Below, in pieces: positions 36,216-48,864 of a stretch of 64,000 nt of DNA. The first letter of the stretch is position 1, and the number at the start of each line of letters is the position of its first letter. The stretch is taken from assembly GCF_032854445.1 (NCBI RefSeq), contig NC_088303.1, forward strand, positions 10,731,501-10,795,500, read 5' to 3'. Both the position numbers and the translations under genes were made by a program. This stretch comes from Liolophura sinensis (lineage: Eukaryota > Mollusca > Polyplacophora > Chitonida > Chitonidae). The notes below the pieces were generated by a model. It made no database searches. It was not told the origin of the DNA and saw only the letters and a list, made by a program, of their open reading frames with translations.

Positions 36216-37867
36216 CATTTGGTTTCTACCCATCACAGTGCTAAGCCACTGTTGCATAACTGAAATCTTATTGTGTAACATCTAAAACAGCAGTCCAATA
36301 AATAAATGAATTGTATCATGTAGCAACAGTTATTGTGTAACACTAAGCCTTATGGTATACAGTTGAGACAATTTCATAAATTTGTTAAAGCTTAGAGGTT
36401 AACACGTATTTCCTCTGCCATGAAAAGAATTATGTGAAAGAGTTTACTAGCAACCTAACAAAAAAAAAATCCACTCAAAAATTTGTATAAATACATGTAT
36501 ATCTGTTATGTCTTCTAAAGTGTGTCCATAAAAAGCCACAGGATCTAGGGATACTTTCACATGTTGTATAAATAGAGTGTTTATAATAAGGTACAGTTTT
36601 ATCTTCACTACTCTGTCACAGTGTACATGTTTAGCCCATTAGCATACCTTATCCACAGGAAGTAAATGGCCAACAGACAGGCCCCAGGATGATAGGTACA
36701 TTTACAGCTGAGAAAAGTAGAACAGACAGAGAGTTATACTAATACCAGGAATAATTCTCAGAGGCTCGGAAAACAAGAAAAAAACAGTTTTCTTCTACAT
36801 GATCTTCAGGAAGTGAAACTCGTAGACTTGTTTCCTGGTATGGACATTGCATGGTTTAGTTGTCGATGTTGTAGTATACAGTGTAGTTATGTGAGTAGTG
36901 ACTAGGACTAATTGGTGGTTATACTGGGCGTGTTTACAGGTAGGAGTCTCTCAGGTAGGGAAATGAGCATGGTAATCACAAGGGCTTTGATCATGTTATT
37001 AGTGTCAAATGAAATTTCACCGCATGACCTCATGATTGTACATGCATACAGTGACTACTAAGATATATTGTACACTGGCAGATTCAAGTGAGTGTTCTCA
37101 GAGCCTCAAATTCAATCAAATACTTATATTTAAATTGAACTACGTATACATGCATGTAGGTACAGATTGTACAATGGAAATGCCTCAACATATCGGGTGA
37201 AGGAGCAGGCCAGAAGGGGTAATCAAACAGCTAAAGTGAAACAAATTTTTTTTTTTTCACTATTCCATTTCAAAGTTTTCTTTAATTGCCTTTTGACTCA
37301 GGCCCAGTAGGTTATTTGTATGTACTGTATGTGCATCATGTACGTGTACAGTTCAGTTCACTGTGAAAGAATTGCCTTCGGATGGTAGCACATAACGTAT
37401 ATGTTGACTACACATGTATCTGGGACTTCTCATGTGTGCTTCATGTGTATTACATGTACATATAGATACATGTGAAGCATATACATATTTATCCCAAAAT
37501 TTGCCCCTGACAGTGACACTATAACAACAGTGATTTCAATATTCCACGCATTATGATTGGTCACCTAAACTTTCATTAACAAGCTTATCCAATGAAAAAG
37601 TACTACTGCATACCTACTTCTATTGTTTGTTGCCATGGGGAAAAAACCAGGCTAGTGATCACTCACTATGTACACCGTGACAGCAGTTTCTTTCAAATGT
37701 TGTCTTATCTGTCAACCACCTAGATCCATTCAAAATAAATTATGGGATAAATAGGATATGCAATTCGTGACCCATTGTATAAAATTTATTAAACTCGTGA
37801 TGTAATTTTGTTTTGTTCCTTGCAAAGGCTCGGAACAAATGAAAATTACACGGTAATTTCGGATTAC
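36216..37867. other. Intergenic, nothing recognised
   Basis: AT-rich. The stretch 37520-37860 is more even in composition and includes aaaggctcggaacaaatg and aattcgtgacccattg. It may be a decayed DNA transposon, but no terminal repeats were found. Confidence 0.35.
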
Positions 37868-37932
37868 GGTGTTTTATGCCTTAATCAAGAACATTTCACT
37901 TAGTATAGGATGGTGGCCATCATGACCGGATT
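37868..37932 (-). mobile_element. SINE tail and body fragment, old
   Basis: ggtgttttatgccttaatca, agaacatttcacttag and gatggtggccatcatg match the reversed type A/B 3' half with many substitutions. Confidence 0.6.
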
Positions 37933-38872
37933 TCTACATGGAAATGGGACATCTCAATGGAGTTACCTGTTCAGGTGTAGGACATGCATATTATATATTG
38001 TGAATAGAGTTTCAGCATGCTTGAGGCCATTAAAGAAGAAATGACCATCACAGTAAACAGTGTCAGAGGACATTTGTTTTTTAATCTTAGGCTGATTTTG
38101 CATGTTTCATGGTCATATAGAGCTGTCACAGGTGTACATTTGAGCAGTTATAAGTTGCTTCAGTACCTTGTGTACGTGTACCAGAACATGTAATTAAAGC
38201 ATGGAGACTTCGTTAATTTACATGTATGACAAAAATCATCTTGAGAAAAGAAGTTCATAACTAAAGTTAACATGGCCTTGACACTGAACCCTTTCAATCC
38301 TGACCAGGCTGAATGATAGACAGACTTAGGGATATCAAGTATCAGTGTACCAGCTAGGGTAACATGTAATTAGAAAAACTGACCCTGTAACAAATTGGTG
38401 ACACTTTATCCATCTACAAGCTGGGGGAGATAAGAAAAGGTAAATCTTGAAATCCATGTATTATTTCATGTGTGTTTAACCGTCCATCCCTTTTGCATGT
38501 AAAAAGGCATTTTAAGAATAAGACTAAAGCCTACAATTGTATAGATGATTTGAGACCTTGGACATAACATTGTGTATAGGCTGTTGTTGGCTAACTGCAG
38601 TAGGCATCTTGTATACATCGGGCTATCCTTACTGAGGTAATGATCTTTAAGACGCAAAGAAGTGGCTGTAGTATTGCCAAAGTGGCTTGAACTAATTCAT
38701 TCTTAATACCCATTGTTTTTATTGTTAGTCATGCTGTAATGATAGTCGTGCATACATGTACATATAATGTACACTATGTATCTAGATAAACAGCCGGTAT
38801 AAGTGTACATGTGTGTGTACATGCAGACCAGTGCTACATACAACTGTCCACCACACCCACCTGACGTTATAC
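37933..38872. other. Intergenic, nothing recognised
   Basis: No gene or repeat supported. Confidence 0.5.
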
Positions 38873-39014
38873 ACATAGTGCATACTGTGGGATGGGATGT
38901 GAGGAATTGTCAGCTCGAGATAAGTGATATTCAGCGAGGGTGAAGCCCAAGTTAAACATCACCTGATGAGAGCTGACAATTTCACATATCCCATCCCACA
39001 GCATGCACTGTATG
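38873..39014. mobile_element. Fold-back element, about 43-bp arms and 53-bp loop
   Basis: Left arm 38873-38916 (with ctgtgggatgggatgtga and aattgtcagctc) and right arm 38970-39014 (gagctgacaatt, tcccatcccacag) are inverted repeats with about five mismatches. The shape suggests a MITE or an inverted pair of short elements. Flanking target-site duplications were not identified. Sequence to about 39340 is more CpG-rich than usual and may belong to a larger element. Confidence 0.7.
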
Positions 39015-40521
39015 TTTTGTTATACAGAAAAAAAACAGTGTACCTTTTCAGGTTGTGCTTAAATCACCGGATTTGTATGTCGATAACAATTGCTATAACC
39101 GTAAACTATTGTTTACTTTGAAAACAAGTAGACATCTGACAGTTAACAAAGGGAGAAAACTGTCGTGAAATAAACGCACATGTTTGTTGGATATTACCAC
39201 GAGATCCTTGGATATTGCGTTGTGAACGTGGGATATATTACCTTATGAGCGTGACAATGCATTCCTTGGTTGCGGGATTGTTGTACATTATGTTTTGCAG
39301 TATATCATGTGACTGTCTTTCGACCAGTGGAAACGGAGGATATTCCTGTGAGGTATAATAATATCACATCAGTGCAGGATGATGCTATCCTAGTCCTCAT
39401 ATAACTATTTTCCTTCTAATGTAGATTGACTCTGGAGACTACTAAATGTTAACATTAATTACCAGATCCCATGAGGTCTGCTTCAGTTATATACATACTC
39501 GTACATGTACAGTATGCTTCGTCTTACAGCACCAAGAAGCGCTACATGTAGGAAATCATGTAGCGCCGAGGAAATATCACTCCACCACCCAGCTTTATAT
39601 ATCCATGTAAAACAGTGCTTTTCAGTTATTCTTTCCAAGTGAAAGGGCATTTATATTATGGGCTACAATTTGCTACAATATGCTTAGTGTACATATAGTG
39701 TTTTGGTACATGCAAGAGCTATTGCTAGATGTCTACAGGAACGCCAGTCACAATGGATGATCAGATAGAACTTGACTAGTACATTACATACATATGTCTG
39801 GTCCTTCACTGTAACTTCCAAAAAGAAGAGAGGCTGTGTATAGTCAGCTTATTTTTTGCACTACTGTGCATCACACAGCGTATGTAATCTGAATGTTTTC
39901 AATTTATTGCCATCCTTTTTTTTGATTATTGTTTATACCAGCGTTGTTGTCTTCTGTTGAACCTCAAGCATCATGACATAATTAACTCACTGTTTGTTGG
40001 TTAAGGTCAGGGTCTGTCTTCCTGAAGGCATGTATTTAAATACTAGCTAAACTGTGGAGGGTTCTGGTCTGCTAGTCTCCTTAATTGACTTACCCTACCC
40101 TCTGCCCACACCCAATGCCCACCCTGATGATTGACAGATGGTGACCTAGATATAACTAGGTCGGTGACCAGTCCAGCTGAAATCCACACTGAGCCCCTCA
40201 AACTGATACCAAGTACTGGGCCTTAGCCTTGTGTTAAGATTGCAAGATGTTACTAGCCTTTTGAACAGTCTGCTTGTATCCAGTGTCAAGAACAACAGCA
40301 GTAAGTCCAGTTATGGCAGGCAAGACATATGATACACTGTAGCTTGAAATATATCAATTCTACAACAACTTGTGGCATTTGGTGTCTTGTTACACAAAGG
40401 CTAGTAATACAGAGAGGTATGGTCTTCTGATTGCCAAATGGCCAGTGTTGTTTGCAATGCTCTGTCAGAGCTGAGGAAATAAATAAGTGTTGAACTTGTC
40501 AACATAGGGGCAGGTATGTAC
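39015..40521. other. Intergenic, nothing certain
   Basis: 39170-39340 is CpG-richer (gatattgcgttgtgaacgtg) and may extend the fold-back element. Otherwise AT-rich without a supported gene. Confidence 0.4.
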
Positions 40522-40690
40522 AGTATTTATTTATTATGTGATTATTGTTTAATGTCATACTCAAAAAAGTTTTCATTACACTGTGGCTGTCAGTTTTAAG
40601 GGTGAGCAAAACCAAGAGTGCCAAGGTGTAAACCACTGATCTTTGGCAACTTGCTTATGAACTTACCCACATGTGATGCACATATGTGGC
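40522..40690 (-). mobile_element. SINE type B, diverged
   Basis: A decayed tail (tatttatttattatgtgat, gtcatactcaaaaaag), then gtggctgtcagttttaa, ggcaacttgc and acccacatgtgatg, the reverse of the type B body at 18575-18703. Confidence 0.6.
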
Positions 40691-43575
40691 AGGCTATATT
40701 CAGTATTGATGGAAGACAAGCGATATCTTCAGTGAATGATAGACGGCGAATAAAGTCACATGAGTGTTGCGAATTGCTTATTGTCATCCAAAAAAAAGTT
40801 GGTGAGAGTTAAGAGATCAGAACTTGGGAATGATTTAGATCATCTTGTAATGAACCACTCTGGATTTTGTTTCAGACAATAACAGTGATGTCTCAAATGT
40901 CAATTTTAAAAATCTTACTAGTACATACTGTACATGTGCATGTAGTACTTTGGCCACAGTAAATACATGTAGATAACTGGAGTCTGATGTGATGACACAC
41001 ACGTCTGTTGTCTTTGGCACAGTAATGAATTTGTCAAGCTATGCTTATACATGTAGCTCTCCTGTGAATGTGAAGGCTTCTTCAAGTAACATTTGACAGA
41101 TTTTTTGATAAATCTACATGTATGCTTGCTTTAAAAGGCCATACTTTGACATTTTTCCAGTGTTATAAGTTTGTGTGATAATCCAGTGAGTGGGCCAAGG
41201 CCAGATAGTAGGGTGATTCAACATGCAGGGTAAGCTTGTACATGAACATGTGCTGACCTCAGCGGGGATGGCTTGCACCCCACAGAAGGCCAGAGCTGTC
41301 ACAGTTGTTATTGGTTAAGGCTGACACTGACTACAGGGTTGACCTCTATCAGATTGGCTGCCTCACTATGCCATGATATCATGCCTCTATCTTGTCAGGC
41401 ATGATGTCATAAAGTTGCCAGTTATATGAGATACCAGGGGAGACATTTTCGCAATTAAATTTTAAGTGCTGGTACGTATATGTACACCAGTTCAGTAGAT
41501 AAAAAATAATTTTTTTTTTTAATTGGGACAAGTACTGGAATTATTTTTAACCTGAGAGCAGTAATTTTTTCTTTGAAGAATTAATACAGTGTCGGTATGG
41601 AAGATTTTAGCGTAACTTATTATTATTAACGTAAAGCTGTATGAGTTAAACTGGCATATTCTCAGGAAAATACATGTACATGCAGACGTTATAAACTGCA
41701 CATGGTACATATGTTATAGTCTGTGAGAATGAACACTAAGATCCAGAGACAGATGTTAACTACCAGGATATTAGGATTTGAGGTTTCCAGCAGAATATTA
41801 ATTAAACTGGGTTTCTACTGTCATTGTAGAGCATGCAGACTTTGCGACAAAAAAAGTACAATCAGTCATTAACTAAACAACTTGGGGACCGGGAATTTGT
41901 CACAAATTGCATTTCGATGAGGAAATCTGTGGAAGCCTTGAATAAATTCATATACATTTGTGCTGTGATTTCATAACTTAGTAGTAAATGTAAACGAGTA
42001 CAGAGTATGTAATCAGTTTAGCCACTTGTGACTGAAGGTGTGTATGCATACATAGATATACACAGCCAGAAGTGCTGTAATCATACAGCAGGCATGTGTC
42101 AAGTCAGGAAGGTAGCAATACAAGTCAAGGGCTCATTTCTGCCTGTGGGTATAGATAAGACAGCAGGCTGCCCGGCAGGGTTTTTTCTGTTGCTTTGTAT
42201 TGCGAGGAGAGAAGCTGATGTACATGGTGCTGGGTGTGGTAGCTGAAAGCTGGGGATGTTCAGTGGATGGGTAAACAGGCCTGCTGTCACAAATGTCTGA
42301 CACATGTGGTGATTCAGCCTCTAAGGGTGGTTGTCTTCAGTAAGGTGAGAACAATGGGCTGTCCATTTTGTTGAAGTTTCATTATGTGTGATATCCAGGG
42401 TGGATGCAGTTCCAAGTAAGTCTTATTTTCTCTGTTCAATTTTTAAGATAAAAGCCTGCATTCACTCTGTTTGAAAGTTATGGGTTTCATAGAAGGTTTG
42501 GTGTTAATTTTACAAGTCAAAGTAATGGTTATTTAAAAAGTTGTTATCTGAAAAAATAATCTTCACTGGATATGTAGATTTTGGGTGTGGAAATGCATTG
42601 TCAGGGTCATCTAGCTAGCTTCTGAAAGTTTAAAAATATGACAATAACAAATGGTCAAAAAGTTTCATGGTCATTTTTGAAAAGTTAAGGATTCTTTTAA
42701 AGCAGGAAGTCAGGATGAAAATGTTTAAGATTTGAGATTTTTTAGTGATGTGTATGACAAATCATGTAGAACTTTCCATTATTAACTTGATTTAAATTGT
42801 TTTCTGGAGAAAAAATGGTAGATTCATTATATACTATCAGTTCATATGGCTTAATGCCAAATGGGCAAGATATCAGCTGTATGGTGGTGAATCATTTCAT
42901 AGCAGAGAGTATATCTACATGGACATTGTATATTGAAAGCTACCATTATTTATGAAGTTTACTCTTAGAAACTCAGCATGTGGTACAAATTTGTCCAAAC
43001 AGTATTAGGACAGAACATGACTTTTTTGGTAGGATGAGAGGGGAGGGGGTGGAAAGGGGAACACACTGAGGTGTTCCATGTCCCTGCAATATTACTAGAT
43101 CTATTTCTGGATTAAGTACTTTGTTGGCAGAGTGGCTGGGGAAAATTGCTATTGCACATTAAGAACAAACACATGTGGACAACTGACCTTTAACCTCTCC
43201 AACAGTCACCACCCAAACCTTGCCCAAGTTGGACAGGGTTAATGTCATGCTTATCAGAAAAAGTGACATTGTTGTCAAAACAGAAACTTTTATACAGGCT
43301 TAGTACAAAATATTATGGTATATTCATCAGCTCCTATTGTTTCTTTGAAACTGATCATGTCATGGGTGATAGAAGTCGATGTGGACATGCAAGCTGGTAA
43401 GTTGATTAAAATAAGCCAGGGTCTGCTGCATTTAGTAAACTCCAACTTATCAGACTGCAACCTTTATTTATGGAAGTTCCTTATAAACCAGTTCACGTCT
43501 GCATGTGAAGAAAATTTATCAACAACCTAAAAAAGTGAAGAATATTGTGTGGTGTGGTGGAGAACTGACTTTCAG
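40691..43575. other. Intergenic; G-rich run and a weak repeat fragment
   Basis: No gene. aggggagggggtggaaaggg lies at 43037-43056. At 42850-42885 atggcttaatgccaaatggg and ggcaagatatcagc resemble 61590-61625 and may be a small shared repeat. Confidence 0.4.
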
Positions 43576-44965
43576 ACATACACACATGTGATCTGCACTA
43601 TGTCCTGATGTGTAGGATGGTACTGTGACAATGGCAGTAGTATTGTGAATGGTAGCACCTCTCTGGCCGTTGAATGTTCCATTGTGCAGTTTGATACAGG
43701 TATGACAGTAGCAGTAGTGCTGTAAATGGTAACACCTTTCTGGCTATTTACTGTTCTGAGCATTAGTACCACTGTGGCTGTTTTTTCTGCCATGCAGCAT
43801 GATATACTGTGCCAGTGTTGTAGCACTGGTATAGTGAGCGGTAGTACAGCTGTGGTTGTTTGCTGTGTCGTGCAGCATGATATAGTGCTGAAACACTGGT
43901 GTCACCATATGGTGAATGCTAGTATCACTCTAGCTGTTTGCTCTGTCATGGAGCATGGTACTGTGACAGTACTGTAGCACTGGTATAGTGAGCGGTAGTA
44001 CAGCTGTGGTTGTTTGCTGTGTCGTGCAGCATGATATACTGTGACAGTGCTGAAACACTGGTATCACCATATGGTGAACGCTAGTACCACTCTAGCTGTT
44101 TGCTCTGTCATGCAGCATGGTACTGTGACAGTACTGTAGCACTGGTATAGTGAGTGGTAGTACAGCTGTGGTTGTTTGCTGTGTCATGCAGCATGATATA
44201 GTGCTGTAGCAGTGGTATCACGATATGGTGAACGCTACAACCACTCTAACTGTTTGCCCTGTCATGCAGCATGGTACTGTGACAGTGCTGTAGCACTGGT
44301 ATAGTGAGGGGTAGTACAGCTGTGGTTGTTTGCTGTGACGTGCAGCATGATATACTCTGACAGTACTGTAGCACTGGTATCACCATATGGTGAACGCTAG
44401 TACCACTCTAGCTGTTTGCTCTGTCATGCAGCATGGTACTGTGACAGTACTGTAGCACTGGTATAGTGAGTGGTAGTACAGCTGTGGTTGTTTGCTGTGT
44501 CGTGCAGCATGATATACTGTGACAGTGCTGTAGCACTGGTATCACCATATGGTGAACCCTAGTACCACTCTAGCTGTTTGCTCTGTCATGCAGCATGGTA
44601 CTGTGACAGTACTGTAGTATTGGTATAGTGAGTGGTAGTACAGTTGTGGTTGTTTGCTGTGTCGTGCAGCATGATATACTGTGACAGTGCTGTAGCACTG
44701 GTATAGTGAGCAGTACTGTAGCACTGGTATCGTGAAAGGTAGTACATGTCAGGTTGTGCAGCAGGGTACTGTGACAGTACTGTAGCACTGGTATTGTGAA
44801 TGGTAGTACATGTCAGGCTGTGCAACATACTGTGACAGTACTGTAGCACTGGTATTATGAATGGTAGTACATGCCAGGCTGTGCAGCAGGGTACTGTAAC
44901 AGTACTGTAGCACTGGTATTATGAATGGTAGTACATGCCAGGCTGTGCAGCACTGCACACCTTTA
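43576..44965. repeat. Compound tandem array (about 158-bp and 60-bp units)
   Basis: The main part repeats an approximately 158-bp unit made of two related halves. One half has agtgagcggtagtacagctg and the other accatatggtgaacgctag. Both carry ctgtagcactggtat and tgcagcatg. The first marker recurs near 43836, 43992, 44150, 44306, 44466 and 44626. From about 44700 the array changes to shorter, roughly 60-bp units with gaatggtagtacatg and caggctgtgcag. Minus-strand frames rich in Thr, Cys, His and Tyr are by-products. Confidence 0.9.
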
Positions 44966-45320
44966 ATTGGATGAAGTATAGACCCGTCCTGGATAATAAC
45001 AACATATCCCTGTGGAGCAGAAACTGTACATTGTCCAGTTGGCCTAATTTGTGTGGAGTCAAGTCATTAACGGACCAGAGGTGCTGTTGGTAAATACATA
45101 CCTCCCGACAGCGTGGCTGTTTTAGTAGATTGGAACCCTCATTACAAGTGACTTTGTGCTTGACTGAACTAAATAATGTGCAGAGAACTCAGGTAGCATG
45201 TCATTGATACACACCAGATTAAATTTCACTGCCTTCAGTCTGCCGAAATGTTAGGTTGTGGGGAGGTTCCATGGATCCCTGGCATGCAATTGGTTCATTT
45301 TGCCTGCCTTTCTGTTGTAG
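44966..45320. other. Intergenic, nothing recognised
   Basis: Single-copy-looking sequence between the compound array and the candidate exon. Confidence 0.5.
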
Positions 45321-45505
45321 GGTTGATTGGAAGCTGTGAACTGAAGTGAACAGACGTGAACAGAAGTGATCGTGGTTTGATGGTGTGGAGCTGATAACCC
45401 CATGGATTTCCACTGGTCAGGAATAGACATTCCCGGACACGTCTCCCCATGGACAGGAATGGGCTTACAGTCTCTATGTATGCTGGTACCTGCAAACAGC
45501 TAAAG
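45321..45505 (+). other. Candidate 5' UTR exon upstream of the TRIM gene
   Basis: A 185-bp segment bounded by acceptor-like gcctttctgttgtag (ending 45320) and donor-like ctaaag|gtaaat (after 45505). Base composition is even and no tandem repeats occur. Joined to 48863 it would add no in-frame start: the only frame leading into the TRIM ATG has a TAG inside this segment and no ATG after it. It would carry an upstream ORF of 33 codons (45402-45503) and a 4-codon one. Assignment to the TRIM gene is inference from strand and position. Confidence 0.35.
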
Positions 45506-45960
45506 GTAAATAACACTTTCTCTTATTTCTCCCTGATACGACAAGTGTGTATTACTCGACAACATATTCAGCTCTTTAAAAGCGGAGGTAAGGAAAAAGC
45601 TTTTATTGAACAATTCGAATGAGGTAGTATATTATACTTCCTGTACTACATTGATTTGAGCTCTTTAAGAAAATATGAAAAACTTTATATGTTTTGTTGT
45701 GATACTCCTATCTGTTAAGATAAAAAAAACGACCAGCCTTGAGAATGACCAAACGTAGGTTGAAGCAAATGGGCAAATGGCATGACTAGCGTGAACATAG
45801 AGGGCAGTATCTCACACAAGTTGAGCCTCCAAAGATATGTTTTTAGGTAGAAAGTGGACAGATTTTTAATTTCAGAATGGTAACATTTTAATAGTTGTAC
45901 ATGAGTTATCCTGACACTCCAAATTGTGGCTGTGTGATATTCATATTTAAAACAGTGCTC
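45506..45960. other. Intergenic or intronic, nothing recognised
   Basis: AT-rich, no gene. It would be intron if the exon at 45321-45505 belongs to the TRIM gene. Confidence 0.4.
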
Positions 45961-46880
45961 ATGATTGAGTTGTCACAAGATTGTGATGACCATGATACTA
46001 ATGGGAACATTTGTGTACATGTACATGTAAGTAGCTGTGTGGATAATGATTGAGTTGTCACAAGCTTGTGATGACCATGATACTAATGAGAACATTTGTG
46101 TACATGTACATGTAAGTAGCTGTGTGGATAATGATTGAGTTGTCACAAGCTTGTGATGACCATGATACTAATGAGAACATTTGTGTACATGTACATGTAA
46201 GTAGCTGTGTGGATAATGATTGAGTTTTCACAAGCTTGTGATGATCATGATACTAATGAGAACATTTGTGTACATGTATATGTAAGTGGCTATGTGGATA
46301 ATGATTGAGTTGTCACAAGCTTGTGATGACCATGATACTAATGAGAACATTTGTGTACATGTACATGTAAGTAGCTGTGTAGATAATGATTGAATTGTCA
46401 CAAGCTTGTGATGACCATGATGCTAATGAGAACATTTGTGTACATGTACATGTAAGTAGCTATTTGGATAATGATTGTCACAAGCTTGTGATGACCATGA
46501 TACTACTGAGAACATTTGTGTACATGTACATGTAAGTAGCTGTGTGGATAATGATTGAGTTGTCACAAGCTTGTGATGACCATGATACTAACGAGAACAT
46601 TTGTGTACATGTACATGTAAGTAGCTGTGTAGATAATGATTGAGTTGTCACAAGCTTGTGATGACCATGATACTAATAAGAACATTTGTGTACATGTACA
46701 TGTAAGTAACTGTGTGGATAATGATTGAGTTGTCACAAGCTTGTGATGACCATGGTACTAATGAGAACATTTGTGTACATGTAAATAGCTGTGTGGATAA
46801 TGATTGAGTTGTCACAAGCTTGTGATGACCATGATACTACTGAGAACATTTGTGTACATGTACATGTAAGTATCTGTGTT
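45961..46880. repeat. 85-bp minisatellite, about 11 copies
   Basis: Unit: atgattgagttgtcacaagc, ttgtgatgaccatgatacta, atgagaacatttgtgtac, atgtacatgtaagtagctg, tgtggata. gtcacaag recurs at 45972, 46057, 46142 and on with a period of 85, shortened in some copies by loss of acatgt or tgagtt. cacaagcttgtg inside the unit is a perfect 12-bp palindrome. Confidence 0.97.
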
Positions 46881-48862
46881 GGTAATATTTGGCTAAAATC
46901 AGCCATATGCATGAAATTAGTCTGTCCCCATTTCCTAAATATATTGCAGAAGAATTTATAGTTTTTATCAGGACAGGCCATGCAAGCTTAATTTGGAGAA
47001 CATAACAGAGATACACATAGGTAAATAAACAAAACACAGATTCGCATAGGTAAATAAACAAAACACTGTTTGGATATGTTTATGAATATGTATTTGTGAT
47101 AGGTCTTGATTATTTAACAATCAGAACAGCTACACATGTGGACACCAAAAATGATATAATTTTGTCTGAGATGTATGGAGTTCATAGAAGATACAAGTAA
47201 ACAGGTGAAGCGCACATAAATATACATGTATGCTTGGCGCATCCTGGAGTTCAGTGGAAGTTCACTTTGATGCATCTATTGACAATACCATTATGAATGA
47301 ATAATACACCTGTCTATTGTGTACCTTTTGAATAATACATCTGTCTGTTGTGTACCTTTTGAATTCCCAAATATTTTTGTGTTTATAAAATACACACTGT
47401 TTGAAGCATTTCCTTGAACTTTTTTTCCCATCTGCAAACTAGCACTTTGGGAAATAATTCCTGGACGCTTTTATTCAATATAACAAAAAACCTTTTTGGA
47501 AACATTCTCTTAATTTTAAAGGTGATATGTAAATAGGTAGGAGATAAGAAGATAATTTTTAAGTTTCTCATTTAAAACACAAAGCATCATTGGAAATGTT
47601 AAAGAATTACATGATAATTGGGATAAGTAAACAAAGCATTGATATTTTCTTCATGTGAATAGATGTATTATATGGATATTGGAGATGGTATGCACCTGTG
47701 GCCTGTTTACCAGGGCTCCAGCATGTGACTTGTGAAGGGCCGATAATGTACTATAAGCTGTCCTTTTGATGGGGAATATATAACGGACATACCTGGCACC
47801 AGGCGTTTACGAGCAATTACGCTGACATGTGTAGTGCTGGGTACGAGGGTGTCTCCGAGCAGCTGTTGCAAGTCACAGTGGCGCGCCTTTGTGGTGTCGC
47901 TCTCACCAGGTTGTTGTATTGCATCCTCGATCAGTAATATTGATTGATGCAAGCCACAAGTATTTATTGCTCTTTATGATATGTATTTGCATGAGGAGCT
48001 GCAGGTCTTTGTGGCCTATCTGCTATACCCTGGCTTCCCGCTCCTCTCCAACCATTGTGTATGAATCGTTCCTTCTCAGCTGCTTATGAATAATTAAACC
48101 TACTTCAGTTGATCACAAACCTTGTAACGATAGTGTGGCTGTGATGGTGTACCATAATGACAGACTGTGTGCTCTTTGGTACACTTACCTATACACAGTC
48201 AGTCTCTATCCGTAGGCTGTTTGGGTACATGTACATTCACACAACTCATGCCTCAGATTTCATGGTAAGATTCATAACGATTCGGAAAATATTGGCTTTC
48301 TTCTTGTGTCTGAAAATGCAACAGCTTTTGAATAGAATTTTTACAAAAATGTGATGGTTAAATTACTATTAACATACCTTCATGCACATGTACTGTGTAA
48401 AACAGGCAAGTAGGTGCTTTCATGTAATTGTTGTAGATACCTGATACAAAACATGGACCCCATTGTTGTGCATGTTTGTTTGAATGGTAACTGCTATGAA
48501 AAATAGTCATTGATGTGTAGAGATGAGTGATGTGATGAGAGCATGGGAATGATGAATGTTGTACAATGCTCCATTCTCTATGCACTCTTCTGGTGGATGA
48601 CTGTTTTGTTTAAGCTGCTGTCTGCCTGTTTTCCCTACCATTCTCATTGTGCTTCCTGGACTATGGTGACATGACATGCTACCAACAGCTGGTTCTTCTG
48701 GTTGCAACGCTATCTAGATGTAGGCCTAAATACTAAGCTCATTGCGCACATAAATGTCACCATGGCTCTACAGGCAGGCATTAGTATTCATAAGCAAATT
48801 GTGATTAAGTTCGGCAATTCCTCTGTGATTTTTCAGTCAGTTTTTTGTTTTTCCTTCTACAG
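46881..48862. other. Upstream flank of the TRIM coding exon, probably intron
   Basis: The last bases, tttttgtttttccttctacag, form a textbook acceptor, so at least the right end is intron. A CpG-richer patch at 47700-47930 gives an 81-codon minus-strand frame with no recognised domain. It could also be an alternative promoter or an old element. Confidence 0.5.
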
Positions 48863-48864
48863 AT

